Made by a program: the position numbers and the translations under genes. Shown piece after piece: positions 43,452 to 53,183 of a stretch of DNA of 64,000 bases. Every line of letters begins with the position of its first letter. Positions within the stretch are counted from its first letter, which is position 1. The DNA comes from Neobacillus notoginsengisoli (GTDB lineage: Bacteria; Bacillota; Bacilli; Bacillales; Cytobacillaceae), in assembly GCF_003515685.1 (NCBI RefSeq), contig NZ_QWEG01000002.1, forward strand, positions 310,001 through 374,000, read 5' to 3'. A model generated the notes under the pieces. The model was not told where the DNA came from and did not search any database. It saw nothing but the letters and a program-made list of their open reading frames with translations.

Positions 43452-43488
43452 CATTAAAGCCGAATAGCTTTAATGACTCTCCCCTCCT
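43452..43488 (-). promoter_or_regulatory. nagB ribosome binding site bridged by a hairpin
   Basis: CATTAAAGC-CGAATA-GCTTTAATG (43452-43475) is a perfect 9-bp stem with a 6-base loop, located between AGGAGGGG (43481-43488) and ATG 43445. Unfolded, the distance is over 35 bases; folded, it is about 11. An in-frame TAA upstream excludes an earlier start. Confidence 0.65.
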
Positions 43489-43556
43489 CTTGGTTTTGTA
43501 GGTTCTCTTTTCAAAAAGACTAACTATTCTTACATGACAAATTCAATTTTTGGAAA

Positions 43557-45149
43557 TCAATTGTTAACTTCTTTTTTCAGAGATCGTGCTGCCTGTTCTA
43601 CTTTAGACCCATAAACGACTTGAATATTTTGCTTATCAATTTTAACCATACCCATGGAACCTGTTGTTTTTAAGATTGACTCATTAACAATTGAAGTGTC
43701 TTTTAGAACTAACCTTAATCTTGAAATACAATTATCAATCTCCACGACGTTTTCTTTTCCACCTAACGCTTTAAGAATAGTCGCTCCGAAATCATCTCCA
43801 ACTGAACCTGCGGCAACTTCCTGCTCACTTGAAACTAAGTCGGAGTCTGTCGTTCTGCCAGGTGTTTTCACGTTAAATTTCAGGATGACAAACTTAAATA
43901 CATGGTAGTAAATAACCGCATAGATCAAACCAACTATGACATCCAAGTACCATTTCGTATAGGTACCTTGTAAAATACCAAAGATGGTTAAATCAATCAG
44001 CCCTCCCCCAGCGTTTCCAACCCCGACATGCATAATTGTCATGAGGAAAAATGACAAACCAGCCATAAATGCATGGAAGATATAGAGGAGTGGGGAGATA
44101 AAAATAAAGGCAAATTCTATAGGCTCAGTAATACCTGTTACAAACGAAGTTAGCCCAGCTGCAAGCAACATCCCTTTAACCTTAGGGCGCTGTTCCAAGT
44201 AAGAAGTTTTATACATGGCATAACATGCTGCTGGTAATCCGAATACCATGAAAGGATGGGTACCTTGTGTTAAAAAGCGGGTAGCTTGTCTTAACGTATC
44301 AAGATCGGGATTAGGAGATGCAAGCACTGCATTAAAGATGGACAATGCTCCTGATACTGTCTGGCCGTCAACAACAGCGGTACCGCCGATTGGTGTGAAA
44401 CGAATCAACTGGTTTAATACATGATGCAACCCTGTTGGAATAAGCAACCGTTCTGCAAAGCCATACATAAAAGTACCAATGGCTCCTGATTTGCTAATCA
44501 AGCCTCCCAAACCATTAATGCCCATATTAAAAAATGGCCAGACAAAGTAAGAAATGATTGAGAGAAAAGGGATTGTCACGATAATGACTATTGGCACAAA
44601 ACGGTTTCCACTAAAGAAACTAAAAGCAGTAGGAAGTTGTTTCGTATGATAGCTGTTATGAATAAAGGCAGTCCATAATCCAACAAGTATTCCGCCAAAA
44701 ACGCCCATCCGATACGTAAATACCCCTAGCATGGTTTCATAGGCGTTGGAGATCTCAAATGCCCGAATTTGGGAAGTCCCTTGTTGTACTAAATAGTCAA
44801 CCGAAGTCGTATCGGCTGTAATATTATTTAATTTTAGTAGATAGCCAATTGTTACATGAAAGATGATAAACGCAATAACCGCGGCAAAACCGGCAATTTC
44901 CTTATCCTCTTTGGCCATTCCGGTTGCAACCGAAATAGCAAATAATATAGGCAGCAAACCAAACATCGTTCCAACAATTGCCCGTACGCCGCCCACGAAG
45001 TTTTGAATAATCGTCGCGTTTGATATGGTTTCACCAACAAGTGCCGGGTTTTGCAAGACTGAAACAATACCTAAGAGCAATCCCGAAGCAACAATAATTG
45101 ATAAGGGGCCCATCAATGTTTTTCCAAGTTTTTGGATACCAGTTCTCAT
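43557..45149 (-). CDS. PTS EIICB component, glucose/amino-sugar family
   Basis: A 530-residue transporter. The EIIC membrane domain (about 1-420) has ten or so helices, FAERLLIPTGLHHVLNQLIRF with the substrate-site His, and FGLPAACYAMYKTS and GITEPIEFAFIFISP, typical of the glucose family. The EIIB domain (about 450-528) has NVVEIDNCISRLRLVLKD with the phosphorylated Cys. No EIIA domain is attached. With nagB next and no nagA, glucosamine (GamP-like) or another amino sugar is the best guess; MalX-type specificity is possible. It is the first gene of the operon. Confidence 0.88.
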   Translation of the reverse strand: MRTGIQKLGKTLMGPLSIIVASGLLLGIVSVLQNPALVGETISNATIIQNFVGGVRAIVGTMFGLLPILFAISVATGMAKEDKEIAGFAAVIAFIIFHVTIGYLLKLNNITADTTSVDYLVQQGTSQIRAFEISNAYETMLGVFTYRMGVFGGILVGLWTAFIHNSYHTKQLPTAFSFFSGNRFVPIVIIVTIPFLSIISYFVWPFFNMGINGLGGLISKSGAIGTFMYGFAERLLIPTGLHHVLNQLIRFTPIGGTAVVDGQTVSGALSIFNAVLASPNPDLDTLRQATRFLTQGTHPFMVFGLPAACYAMYKTSYLEQRPKVKGMLLAAGLTSFVTGITEPIEFAFIFISPLLYIFHAFMAGLSFFLMTIMHVGVGNAGGGLIDLTIFGILQGTYTKWYLDVIVGLIYAVIYYHVFKFVILKFNVKTPGRTTDSDLVSSEQEVAAGSVGDDFGATILKALGGKENVVEIDNCISRLRLVLKDTSIVNESILKTTGSMGMVKIDKQNIQVVYGSKVEQAARSLKKEVNN

Positions 45150-45319
45150 ATAATCCCCACCCCGCTAATTTTGCATTGGAAATAAATTTCCAATCGTATT
45201 TTCTGTATAGTAACGATAGATCTACCAACCTATTGCAAAATAATTAGATCAGCTTAACTTTCAATTAAAAAACATTTAATCATCTATCATTCCGGTCGTT
45301 CACCAGCTCCCTATAATTG

Positions 45320-45363
45320 TATGTTATCCGGAAACATACCATCAAAAAAATATCTCTAGAGAT
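45320..45363. promoter_or_regulatory. Palindromes in the PTS operon promoter region
   Basis: TATGTTATCCGGAAACATA (45320-45338) is a near-perfect 19-bp palindrome and ATCTCTAGAGAT (45352-45363) a perfect 12-bp one. On the minus strand TACAAT (45321-45316) could be a -10 whose 17-bp spacer is the first palindrome, with a poor -35 (TGATGG). They are candidate RpiR operators. Confidence 0.45.
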
Positions 45364-45469
45364 TGATAACAGCTTTAAAGAAAGCCTTTACATTAAACTT
45401 TCTGTTGTCATGGTATCACTATAAAAATGAACCAACAATATATTCTGATGATTAAAATTCCTTTATCAA

Positions 45470-45564
45470 ATTCTGAATATTAATTCATAATACGAAAAAA
45501 AATTCAGGAAAAATATACCTTATAGGTGGGTATATTTTTTATAAAAAAGAATTTTATTCAGAAT
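45470..45564. promoter_or_regulatory. Inverted half-sites and hairpin in the M20 gene leader
   Basis: ATTCTGAAT (45470-45478) and its reverse complement ATTCAGAAT (45556-45564) flank a terminator-like hairpin at 45509-45539 (AAAAATATACC / GGTATATTTTT, T-run). The arrangement could be looping operator half-sites or an attenuator before the amidohydrolase gene at 45674. Confidence 0.4.
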
Positions 45565-45673
45565 GAGAATAATTAATCTACTTTCATGACAATTATTGTT
45601 GACCAAAATATCAAGTGCTACGATGAGTCCAGAAAGTCTATCCAATTTTATACTATTGAAAGGGACGATAAGC

Positions 45674-46930
45674 ATGAAGGTTAATCTGGACAGGGTAATT
45701 AGAGACATCGAGACACTGGCTACCTTTACTGCAACCCCAGGAAATGGAGTTACAAGGTCATCCTATTCTCATGAGGATAAGTTAGCAAAAGCATATTTGA
45801 AAAATGAGATGGAAAAAATAGGCCTAATGGTTTGGGAAGATGAATTCTCAACATTATTTGGGCGCAGAGAAGGAAAAAAACCTGAAGCACCTGTTATTAT
45901 GATTGGATCTCACTATGATTCTGTGGTAAATGGAGGGGCATTTGACGGAGCTGCTGGAGTTGTAGCTGCCTTAGAAATTCTTCGAGTGTTCCATGAAAAT
46001 AATATTGAAAATGAATATCCTATCGAAATCATCGCAATGAATGCAGAAGAGGGAGAAACATTTGGACCAAGTACAGGGGTTTCAAATTCCCGGGCACTTG
46101 TTGGGACTTTAACGGGGCGAGAACTGGATACCGTTAAAAATAGGCACGGTCAAACCAAAAGAGAAGCGATGAAAGAATATGGTCTGATTCCTGATTTAAA
46201 GCTCGCAAAGAGAGAAAAAGGCACCATAAAAAACTTTATAGAACTACATATTGAACAAGGGCCTGTTCTCGACAATGAAAAACGGGATATAGGCTTAGTC
46301 GAATATCTCCCAGGAATCGGTCGATATAAAGTGAAATTTCATGGAAAATTAGCAGACTCAACCGCACCGATGGAGACCCGGAAGGATGCATTACTCGCTG
46401 CCTCAAAATTTACTGTAGCGGTTAATCAAGTTGTAAAGTCATTAGGGGCCGGAATTACAGGCGCAGTCGGAGAAATGGAGATTTCCCCTAACTCCCACCA
46501 ATTTGTGCCTGATTATGTTCAGGCTAAAGTAGAAATTAGAACGTTTGATAAAGAGGTTCTACAGAATATTAATTTATACGAAAAACTAATGGCTGAATTG
46601 AAGTCTATACAAGAGGAAACGAATGTAGAAGCTGAACTGATCGAAATGGCGAGGATTGGCTATCCAAATCCAACTCCTCCAAGTATCATGTTAAAAGAAA
46701 ATGTAGAGATCATGGAAAACATCTGCAGAAAATTAGATTATAAATATAAGATCATTAATAACGGGACCGGCCATGATGCAATGATTATGTCAGATTTTGC
46801 TCACACCAATATGATATACGTGCCAAGTAAAGGGGGGATTTCCCATCACCCTGATGAATGGACGGACTATGAAGATTTGAAAAAAGGAATAGATGTGATG
46901 ATGCATTTAGTTCTGGAAATATGTAAGTAA
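45674..46930 (+). CDS. M20 zinc hydrolase, N-carbamoyl-amino acid / allantoate amidohydrolase type
   Basis: A 418-residue metal-dependent amidohydrolase. Metal ligands are seen in GSHYDSVVNGGAFDGAAGVV (His, Asp), NAEEGETFGPSTGVSNSRALVG (Glu-Glu), ELHIEQGPVLD (His) and SHHPDEW (His). The last ligand and the small dimerisation domain (about 210-325) match HydC/AmaB and allantoate amidohydrolases. It would release an amino acid from an N-carbamoyl or similar amide. It is divergent from the amino-sugar PTS operon and precedes the HyuA cluster, where no other carbamoylase exists, so it may belong to that pathway. AAGGGA lies about 9 bases before ATG 45674. Confidence 0.88.
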   Translation: MKVNLDRVIRDIETLATFTATPGNGVTRSSYSHEDKLAKAYLKNEMEKIGLMVWEDEFSTLFGRREGKKPEAPVIMIGSHYDSVVNGGAFDGAAGVVAALEILRVFHENNIENEYPIEIIAMNAEEGETFGPSTGVSNSRALVGTLTGRELDTVKNRHGQTKREAMKEYGLIPDLKLAKREKGTIKNFIELHIEQGPVLDNEKRDIGLVEYLPGIGRYKVKFHGKLADSTAPMETRKDALLAASKFTVAVNQVVKSLGAGITGAVGEMEISPNSHQFVPDYVQAKVEIRTFDKEVLQNINLYEKLMAELKSIQEETNVEAELIEMARIGYPNPTPPSIMLKENVEIMENICRKLDYKYKIINNGTGHDAMIMSDFAHTNMIYVPSKGGISHHPDEWTDYEDLKKGIDVMMHLVLEICK

Positions 46931-46989
46931 TAAATAGCTAGTTTACACTATTTAAGTGTATATCTATGTCATACAACGAGATTGAGGTA

Positions 46990-47046
46990 AAAAAAGCCGC
47001 CACCCGCAGCACTGTGTTAGCAGAATTGTGGATGGCGACTTTTCTT
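46990..47046. terminator. Bidirectional terminator between converging genes
   Basis: AAAAGCCGCCACCC pairs imperfectly with GGATGGCGACTTTT, with A- and T-runs outside. It lies between the M20 gene (plus) and the hyuA-type gene (minus). The rest of 46931-47240 holds a decayed dispersed-element end near 47217 (AACCGTCCCC) and no gene. Confidence 0.65.
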
Positions 47047-47240
47047 TTGGTCAGAAATCTCCTCTCTTATCCAAGAAACTCTATTAACGAAGCCTTTGCC
47101 CCGTAGCATTCATGCGTTCCAAAATAGAATTAGTGGGCGTGAGTAAAAACTTTACAAACCATAAGGGTGGTTCTCCTAGTCTTTTCATTTATTTTTCATT
47201 TAAAAAAACCAGCTAAACCGTCCCCTTGTAACCCCTTGTA

Positions 47241-48800
47241 CTATTGCGCCAAGCTCCCCGCTGCTTTGACTCTTACACGTGTGGCATTGCCAGGTAAATA
47301 GGCAAGTGGAACGTCTTCTATGTCGACTATTTCACAGGTGTCTTTATCGGCTCCTGCTGTTACAGCTTCAGAGATCGCCATTTGTTTTGCCAGTTCGATC
47401 GTTTTTTCACGTCCTAATTCCTCCAGGGAGAAAACGCGTTCTACTTGTCCGCTTACTTGTGAGATGGCAGAGCCAATCGCATTCGCAACGCCGTGATTGT
47501 TTGGTTGGATGACTTCCGAAGTGCCCTCTAAAGATTCTGGTAACAAAATACTTCCTCCACCCACTACTATAACTGGGACCGAATCGGCACTCGTTTTCAT
47601 TTTATCGATCGCGATTTCCACCATAGAAATCATTTCTTTATAAACATTCACTATTACATCATGCTCTAGATGCTGTACTTTGCTTGGATCGCCAATATCT
47701 GCTTTTCCTAACGCAACAACCACATCGGTTGCCGTTAAAGTATCTCCCCCAAAGACAAGAGCTTTTTCAGTTAATTGATAGCCGACACTATCCGGGCCGA
47801 TCGTAAACTCCCCATTATCTCGAATTCTTATAATCGTGCCGCCTCCTAAACCAACTGAAACTAAGTCAGGCATTCTGAAATTGGTTCGTGCTCCACCAAT
47901 TTCAACGGCAAGCGAAGATTCCCTTGGAAAAGATGAAACCAGCACGCCAACATCTGTAGTCGTTCCCCCAACATCCACAACAATAGCGTCTGAATGTCCT
48001 GTTAAGTAGGATGCTCCCCGCAAACTATTGGTTGGACCGCAGGCAACGGTCAGAATTGGATATTTTAAAGCATATTCAACGGACATTAACGTTCCATCAT
48101 TTTGCCCTAAAAATACTCTTGCATTTATTCCTTCTTCTTTTAGGGCATTTACAAAACCGTGTATCGTCGTTTTGGCTACGTTCACAACGGATGCATTTAA
48201 AATTGTTGCGTTCTCTCGCTCTAAAAGTCCAACACTACCAATCTCACATGAGAGTGAAACAGGCAAATCCTCCCCTAAGACCTCCCTCATAATTGCAGCG
48301 GCACGCTCCTCATGGTCACGGGAAACTGGTGAAAATACGGAAGTGATAGCAACAGAGTCCACTTTGTCTTTTAGTTGATTAGCAATATTATATAATTCCT
48401 CTTCATCAAGCGGCATGATTTCTCTTCCATCAAATTCGTGCCCGCCGCGAACGATATAAACAAATTTGCCCAATATGTCGCGTAAATCATCGGGTACCCC
48501 AATTAAAGGTTTAACAGCCAGTGTAGCTGGTGCACCAAGACGAATAATACCAATGGAATTTAATCTTTTCCTTTCTACAATTGCATTCGTACAGTGGGTC
48601 GTCCCGAGCATCGCATATTTGATTTCCGAAGGCGGAATCGTCGAGGAAGCAATCACAGCTTCAAGAGCCTTATATATCCCTGTACTAACGTCATCCGTTG
48701 TTGGTGATTTCGTTTCCGCAATTACATTTAATTCTTCATCAAGAATAACTGCATCTGTATTTGTACCGCCTACATCAATACCAATCCGATAAATACTCAA
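47241..48800 (-). CDS. Hydantoinase/oxoprolinase family protein (HyuA type)
   Basis: A 519-residue protein with the actin-like ATPase fold of the HyuA/oxoprolinase family: YRIGIDVGGTNTDAVIL at the N-terminus, ERENATILNASV, DAIVVDVGGTTTDVGVL and VSVGLGGGTIIRI. The family opens five-membered cyclic imides or lactams using ATP, or carboxylates ketones. The start is TTG 48800 with GGGGG 9 bases upstream, one base after the stop of the DUF917 gene, so the two are coupled. It is the last gene of the operon; HyuB is absent, and DUF917 takes that place. Confidence 0.88.
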   Translation of the reverse strand: MSIYRIGIDVGGTNTDAVILDEELNVIAETKSPTTDDVSTGIYKALEAVIASSTIPPSEIKYAMLGTTHCTNAIVERKRLNSIGIIRLGAPATLAVKPLIGVPDDLRDILGKFVYIVRGGHEFDGREIMPLDEEELYNIANQLKDKVDSVAITSVFSPVSRDHEERAAAIMREVLGEDLPVSLSCEIGSVGLLERENATILNASVVNVAKTTIHGFVNALKEEGINARVFLGQNDGTLMSVEYALKYPILTVACGPTNSLRGASYLTGHSDAIVVDVGGTTTDVGVLVSSFPRESSLAVEIGGARTNFRMPDLVSVGLGGGTIIRIRDNGEFTIGPDSVGYQLTEKALVFGGDTLTATDVVVALGKADIGDPSKVQHLEHDVIVNVYKEMISMVEIAIDKMKTSADSVPVIVVGGGSILLPESLEGTSEVIQPNNHGVANAIGSAISQVSGQVERVFSLEELGREKTIELAKQMAISEAVTAGADKDTCEIVDIEDVPLAYLPGNATRVRVKAAGSLAQ

Positions 48801-48801
48801 T

Positions 48802-49893
48802 TCACTCAGCCCCCTCTGTCATTAGCTTTTCAACGGGAATGTATTCTACGTCATATCCAAAGTAAGAAGGGCCGCAAGTTTCAATTCCTTTCTTCGTTCG
48901 CCATTTTTCATCGCACGGCATCCCGATCACAACACATCTTGCACCGTATCGTAATCCTTCTGTTGTAATTGGCAAACCAGTTTCTTCATCCAATACAGCA
49001 ATTAAGTCAGGCGTCACACATAGTAATTTATTTTCTGTCACAGCAAGTAAATGTTCATTCTGGAACCGAAGACTTAACTTTTCTCCACGATACTTATACA
49101 AACCATCAATTGTTGCTGTTCCTCTTGTGAACCCGGTTTCGGTTTTCCGATTAATATCGGTTACCTTTCCCCGGAATAATTGGAATCCATCAGTTATTTC
49201 CAGTATCTTTTCAATTGGATTATACCCTTCAGCTTTTGCAAGACGGATGGAACGCCCAATTTCCTCTTCTAATTGCAAAATATTAGGGATGCCGCTTTGT
49301 TTTAAATTTTTCCCTTTCATCGGATAGATGGCCATCATAACGGATCCACCCATTTGAATTGTTGCATTTCGTGCAAGTCTTTCCGCCCATAGATTATCAA
49401 TCGTATTCAATAGTGCAGCATTTCCTTTTTCGTCCGATATAACCATAGGGGTCGCTGAAACACCATCCAAATAAAAAGTGGTCATCTGTAATTCCGGAAA
49501 TGCCCGACCCATACCATCCACATCAATGACAGGAAGCTTTAATTTTGCCGCTAGAGCTAATGGCAGCATGGAATTTATTCCTCCAGCTTCTATTGGCATT
49601 GTTGCAACAATCGGTTCTCCAAGATAAGCTTCCAATGTTTTGAAAGTTGCAATTGCCTCTTCCCCACTTGGTGCCTTTTCGACCATTACAGTTGGTGCCC
49701 CCATCATACCGGTCGGAACAACGATATCATCGTCGCCTATTTCATCAATGGAGAGCAATTGAATCGGACCATATTCCTCCACTGCCTGTAGTGCCATTAA
49801 TTTCCCAATATAAGGATCTCCTCCGCCGCCGGTTCCTAGCAACGCGGCGCCGACTGCAATATCTTCAATTTCTTGCTTCCCAAGTAATCTCAT
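48802..49893 (-). CDS. DUF917 / S-methyl-thiohydantoin desulfurase family protein
   Basis: A 363-residue cytosolic protein. The N-terminal signature IEDIAVGAALLGTGGGGDPYIGKLM, then PTGMMGAPTVMVEKAPSG and the central PIEAGGINSMLPLALAAKLKLPVIDVDGMGRAFPELQM define DUF917. The family is regularly found with HyuA-type proteins and is linked to breakdown of hydantoin-like rings. The exact substrate is unknown here. It is followed after one base by the HyuA-type gene. GAGGTGA lies about 10 bases before the ATG. Confidence 0.87.
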   Translation of the reverse strand: MRLLGKQEIEDIAVGAALLGTGGGGDPYIGKLMALQAVEEYGPIQLLSIDEIGDDDIVVPTGMMGAPTVMVEKAPSGEEAIATFKTLEAYLGEPIVATMPIEAGGINSMLPLALAAKLKLPVIDVDGMGRAFPELQMTTFYLDGVSATPMVISDEKGNAALLNTIDNLWAERLARNATIQMGGSVMMAIYPMKGKNLKQSGIPNILQLEEEIGRSIRLAKAEGYNPIEKILEITDGFQLFRGKVTDINRKTETGFTRGTATIDGLYKYRGEKLSLRFQNEHLLAVTENKLLCVTPDLIAVLDEETGLPITTEGLRYGARCVVIGMPCDEKWRTKKGIETCGPSYFGYDVEYIPVEKLMTEGAE

Positions 49894-49992
49894 TAGCCTT
49901 CGTTCACCTCAACATAGATTTTTGTTCAACCCGCTTAAGTCTCCGTCAAAAAACTGCAAGATACTTCCCCTTTGTTGTCAAAAAACATTGAC

Positions 49993-51333
49993 TTAAAGAG
50001 AGGACTGTTCATAGGTATTGACACTTCCATAAGTAACAACCTTATTACGGTTGACTACTAGACTAATCAACCAGTAAACGAGGCCGCCAACAACAAGGGA
50101 ATTAACGGATGGAATGCCCCAGTCAATTGTTAGGCCAACAAAAATTGCCGCCGCCCAAGCAATCAACGTAATTGGATTCCATGCTTCATAACTCTCCGGC
50201 AGGACGCCTTTCGCACGGGATTCTTCCAGTTCCCTTTTATACCGCTTGACAACGAAATATTCCATCGTCAAAATCCCCCCAACAGGCGGTAAAGCAACCC
50301 CTAATAGGATTAGAAACCCTTGGAATTGTTCTAGAATGCCCATTACGGAAAATAGTGTACCGGCTATTCCCAAAATAATCGTGACAACCGTTCGATTGAC
50401 TCGTTTCCCAAATCCCAAATCAATTAGGTTCACAACGCCAAGAGAAGAAGAATATAAATTCCAATCATTAATTTTTAATGTGGCAGTGATTAACACGATT
50501 GTTCCGATAATTCCACTTGTCCCCATCACGATTGAAATAACATCAGAAGATTTTGCCACATGGGCAAGAATGACACCAATCATTCCGATTAGATATTCCC
50601 CAATCGTAATCCCAATTACCGTCTGCTTAACCACATCTCCAACAGAGCGATTGAAACGGCTCATGTCCGGCGTAATAATTGCACCTGCAATAAATCCACC
50701 TGCAACCATGCTCGCACCCATAGCAATGGAAATGGTTGGTCCAGGAGTAGGCAGGCTAATCAACTCACCAAATGAAAATTTTGTTAAAACAGTGCTAATT
50801 GAATAAAAAACAACTAAAAGAAAGAGTGGAACGGTAATATATGCGGTAATTCCTAATGAAAGTATGCCAAATAGGACCACAAACGTAACGGCCAAACCGG
50901 TAACAATGGACCACATCCAGACAGGACCGCCTAGAATTTGATGAATTCCGTTGGCGAAAACTTCATTTTGAATTCCAAACCAGCCAACCATAGAAATAGA
51001 AATGACTAAACTTAGCAGGATAGAACCCACTTTTCCAAAACCAGCCCATCTGACTAATAAAGTGGTACTCAACCCCTCCTTCATTCCGGCAATCCCGACG
51101 AAAATGGAAACGATCTCAAGAATGACCGATCCTAAGGTAACCGCCCAAAACGCCGACCAAAAGTCCATACCAAAACCTAGAGCCGCTCCGAGCAAAAATT
51201 GCGAAAGGGCTGAAATTTGGCCAAACCGCATCGTGGCAATGCCAAACCAGTGTTTCCTCTCACTTTGCGGCACTCTTGATAACGCATAATCATCATACTT
51301 TTCGGCAAGTGTTACGTCTTCTTTTCTTGTCAT
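49993..51333 (-). CDS. NCS1-family purine/cytosine/hydantoin permease
   Basis: A 446-residue membrane protein with about 12 helices. DYALSRVPQSERKHWFGIATMRFGQISALSQFLLGAALGFG is the CodB-type N-terminus; MVGWFGIQNEVFANG and IAGAIITPDMSRFNRS are further NCS1 marks. NCS1 carriers take up nucleobases, allantoin or hydantoins by cation symport. Position between the nitrilase and DUF917 genes suggests it imports the compound degraded by this operon. GGTGGAG lies about 6 bases before the ATG. Confidence 0.9.
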   Translation of the reverse strand: MTRKEDVTLAEKYDDYALSRVPQSERKHWFGIATMRFGQISALSQFLLGAALGFGMDFWSAFWAVTLGSVILEIVSIFVGIAGMKEGLSTTLLVRWAGFGKVGSILLSLVISISMVGWFGIQNEVFANGIHQILGGPVWMWSIVTGLAVTFVVLFGILSLGITAYITVPLFLLVVFYSISTVLTKFSFGELISLPTPGPTISIAMGASMVAGGFIAGAIITPDMSRFNRSVGDVVKQTVIGITIGEYLIGMIGVILAHVAKSSDVISIVMGTSGIIGTIVLITATLKINDWNLYSSSLGVVNLIDLGFGKRVNRTVVTIILGIAGTLFSVMGILEQFQGFLILLGVALPPVGGILTMEYFVVKRYKRELEESRAKGVLPESYEAWNPITLIAWAAAIFVGLTIDWGIPSVNSLVVGGLVYWLISLVVNRNKVVTYGSVNTYEQSSL

Positions 51334-51351
51334 ACTTTCTCCACCTTTCCC

Positions 51352-52164
51352 TTAGTTATTTTGATAAATTTCAGGCTTTCTGTCCCTTAAATACGAAATT
51401 TGGGTTCTGTATTTATTCATTTCTTCTAAATCAATCGTCACCACTTCAACCGTTTCTTCATCTTGCGGGAGTTCAGCAATAATGCCACCTCTTGGATTGC
51501 ACACCTTGCTTTTACCGAACAAGTGTAAATCACCTTCAAATCCAACCCGATTTACCCCAATTGTGAAAAAGATATTTTCCAACGCACGTTGTGGAACATT
51601 TAAATCCCACATATCCTTATCCTGAATCCTCCATGCGGATGGCATAAACACAAATTCAGCCCCATTTAGGCAGAGTGAACGGCAGGTTTCAGGAAAGCCG
51701 ATATCATAACAAATCGCAATGCCAAATTTCCCATACTTTGTTTCAAATACCGGATAATCAGAGCCCTCTTTAAAATAAAGCCTTTCCTTTGCCCATAGAT
51801 GTGTTTTTGCAAAACTCCCCATGCTTTGCCCATTGTCATCGAATACCAGAGCAGAATTATAAAGAATTCCTTTCAAATCCCTTACTTCACTAAAAGGTGC
51901 AATCAAATAGACTTGATTGTCTTTTGCTGCTTTAGACATCTTTTCAAAAGTGTAATCAAAGAACTCTAATGATAGAAATCCCATATCGTCGCCAAGAATA
52001 TCGACATTATAGCCTGTCGAAAACAACTCCGGTAAACAAACAATATTTGCTCCTTTAGCTGCTGCTTCTTTCACCGCCTCCACTGCTTTATTTACGTTAT
52101 ATTCCACTTGTCCCACTTTTGCAGCGAATTGGACGATCCCAATATTGACGTTCCTGCTTGCCAT
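51352..52164 (-). CDS. Carbon-nitrogen hydrolase (nitrilase superfamily)
   Basis: A 270-residue cytosolic amidase. The catalytic triad is visible: Glu in CLPELFSTGY, Lys in FAKTHLWAKER, and Cys in GIAICYDIGFPE. Members cleave amides, nitriles or carbamoyl groups; some hydrolyse N-carbamoyl amino acids or ring-opened hydantoins. In this operon it is a second candidate, beside the M20 enzyme at 45674, for removing ammonia from the opened ring. GGAGG lies about 9 bases before the ATG and the next gene starts 18 bases after its stop. Confidence 0.9.
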   Translation of the reverse strand: MASRNVNIGIVQFAAKVGQVEYNVNKAVEAVKEAAAKGANIVCLPELFSTGYNVDILGDDMGFLSLEFFDYTFEKMSKAAKDNQVYLIAPFSEVRDLKGILYNSALVFDDNGQSMGSFAKTHLWAKERLYFKEGSDYPVFETKYGKFGIAICYDIGFPETCRSLCLNGAEFVFMPSAWRIQDKDMWDLNVPQRALENIFFTIGVNRVGFEGDLHLFGKSKVCNPRGGIIAELPQDEETVEVVTIDLEEMNKYRTQISYLRDRKPEIYQNN

Positions 52165-52238
52165 AATCAGCGCCTCCTTTTAAAATCTATCTAGAATTTG
52201 ACTGGATAAACGATAAACGATTAACGACATAATGATCA

Positions 52239-53183
52239 TTACTGTTCCTCTTTATTCCCCAAGGTCTGAAGTACCTTCATCGATCCATATAATTGCTGAA
52301 GCCTTAAAAACTCGGCTTCGTCATAGAACTGGCACTCTCCTTTTGTAAACGCTTTGGCGACCTCAATACTAAAGCGGACGGCTTGTGCAATATCAATCTC
52401 ATGGCTTGCCCCAGTGCTGCTGCCAGGAACAATCGACCTTGTTGTAATGGCAACCCCGACTACAGGTCGATTTGTAGCGACTGCGGGCTGAAGAATGCTA
52501 TTTAGGTGATATAAGTCGTTCCCATAAGGAGTAATATCCTGTGTGGTAACCGCAAACGTTGTTGGAAAATCTCCAGTCGTTATTTCCATGAGACGAAGCA
52601 AATCATCACTAAACCTTAAAATATATCCCTCTTTTACTGTTGGAGAGATGGCAATCCCACGATGGTTAATAATCTTATTGCCTTTAGTCGTATCAATCGA
52701 CAGGATTGCATCCATTTCATCTAAAACCTCATGTTCATTCATGATCTGCATATCGACTGGCGATCCCATAAATTCAACTGGATCGTGAGACTCTACTGGG
52801 GCTTCAGGGCATACGTGTGTCGTAACATAAATATCACCTGAAAGACGATCGCCCCTGCTAGCCATCGTTGCTAGTTTTAAAGCAATCGTAACAGCCGCAA
52901 TCGCACCATCCCCATCAGATACAGAGCCAATTTTATAAGGGCGTGCTCCTAATCCCCCTAATCTACCGACAATTCCTAATGTCGGGGCCGTACCATTTGC
53001 AGATTTCCCATTTGTTCCTTTAATAACTATCTTCACAAAGTCTGTTGAGCCTTCTGCCCCTTTTACGGTTTTATACGATGCATGACCATACTCAAATGAA
53101 TTGAACATCTCCACTACTTTTTGACCATTAGCCTTTGGATCATCAAGCAATTCCAGCACTTCTGACGTAAACTTCAAAGACAT
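52239..53183 (-). CDS. DUF1177 family protein
   Basis: A 314-residue cytosolic protein with features of DUF1177: FVKIVIKGTNGKSANGTAPTLGIVGRLGGLGARP, SDGDGAIAAVTIALKLATM, VTTHVCPEAPVESHDPVEFMGSPVD and SIVPGSSTGASHEIDIAQAVRFSIEVAKAFTKG. Conserved His, Glu and Asp residues could bind metal, but no function is established. It is the first structural gene of the hydantoin-type operon. GGGAGG lies 9 bases before the ATG. Assignment to the DUF is from memory of the family pattern. Confidence 0.72.
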   Translation of the reverse strand: MSLKFTSEVLELLDDPKANGQKVVEMFNSFEYGHASYKTVKGAEGSTDFVKIVIKGTNGKSANGTAPTLGIVGRLGGLGARPYKIGSVSDGDGAIAAVTIALKLATMASRGDRLSGDIYVTTHVCPEAPVESHDPVEFMGSPVDMQIMNEHEVLDEMDAILSIDTTKGNKIINHRGIAISPTVKEGYILRFSDDLLRLMEITTGDFPTTFAVTTQDITPYGNDLYHLNSILQPAVATNRPVVGVAITTRSIVPGSSTGASHEIDIAQAVRFSIEVAKAFTKGECQFYDEAEFLRLQQLYGSMKVLQTLGNKEEQ

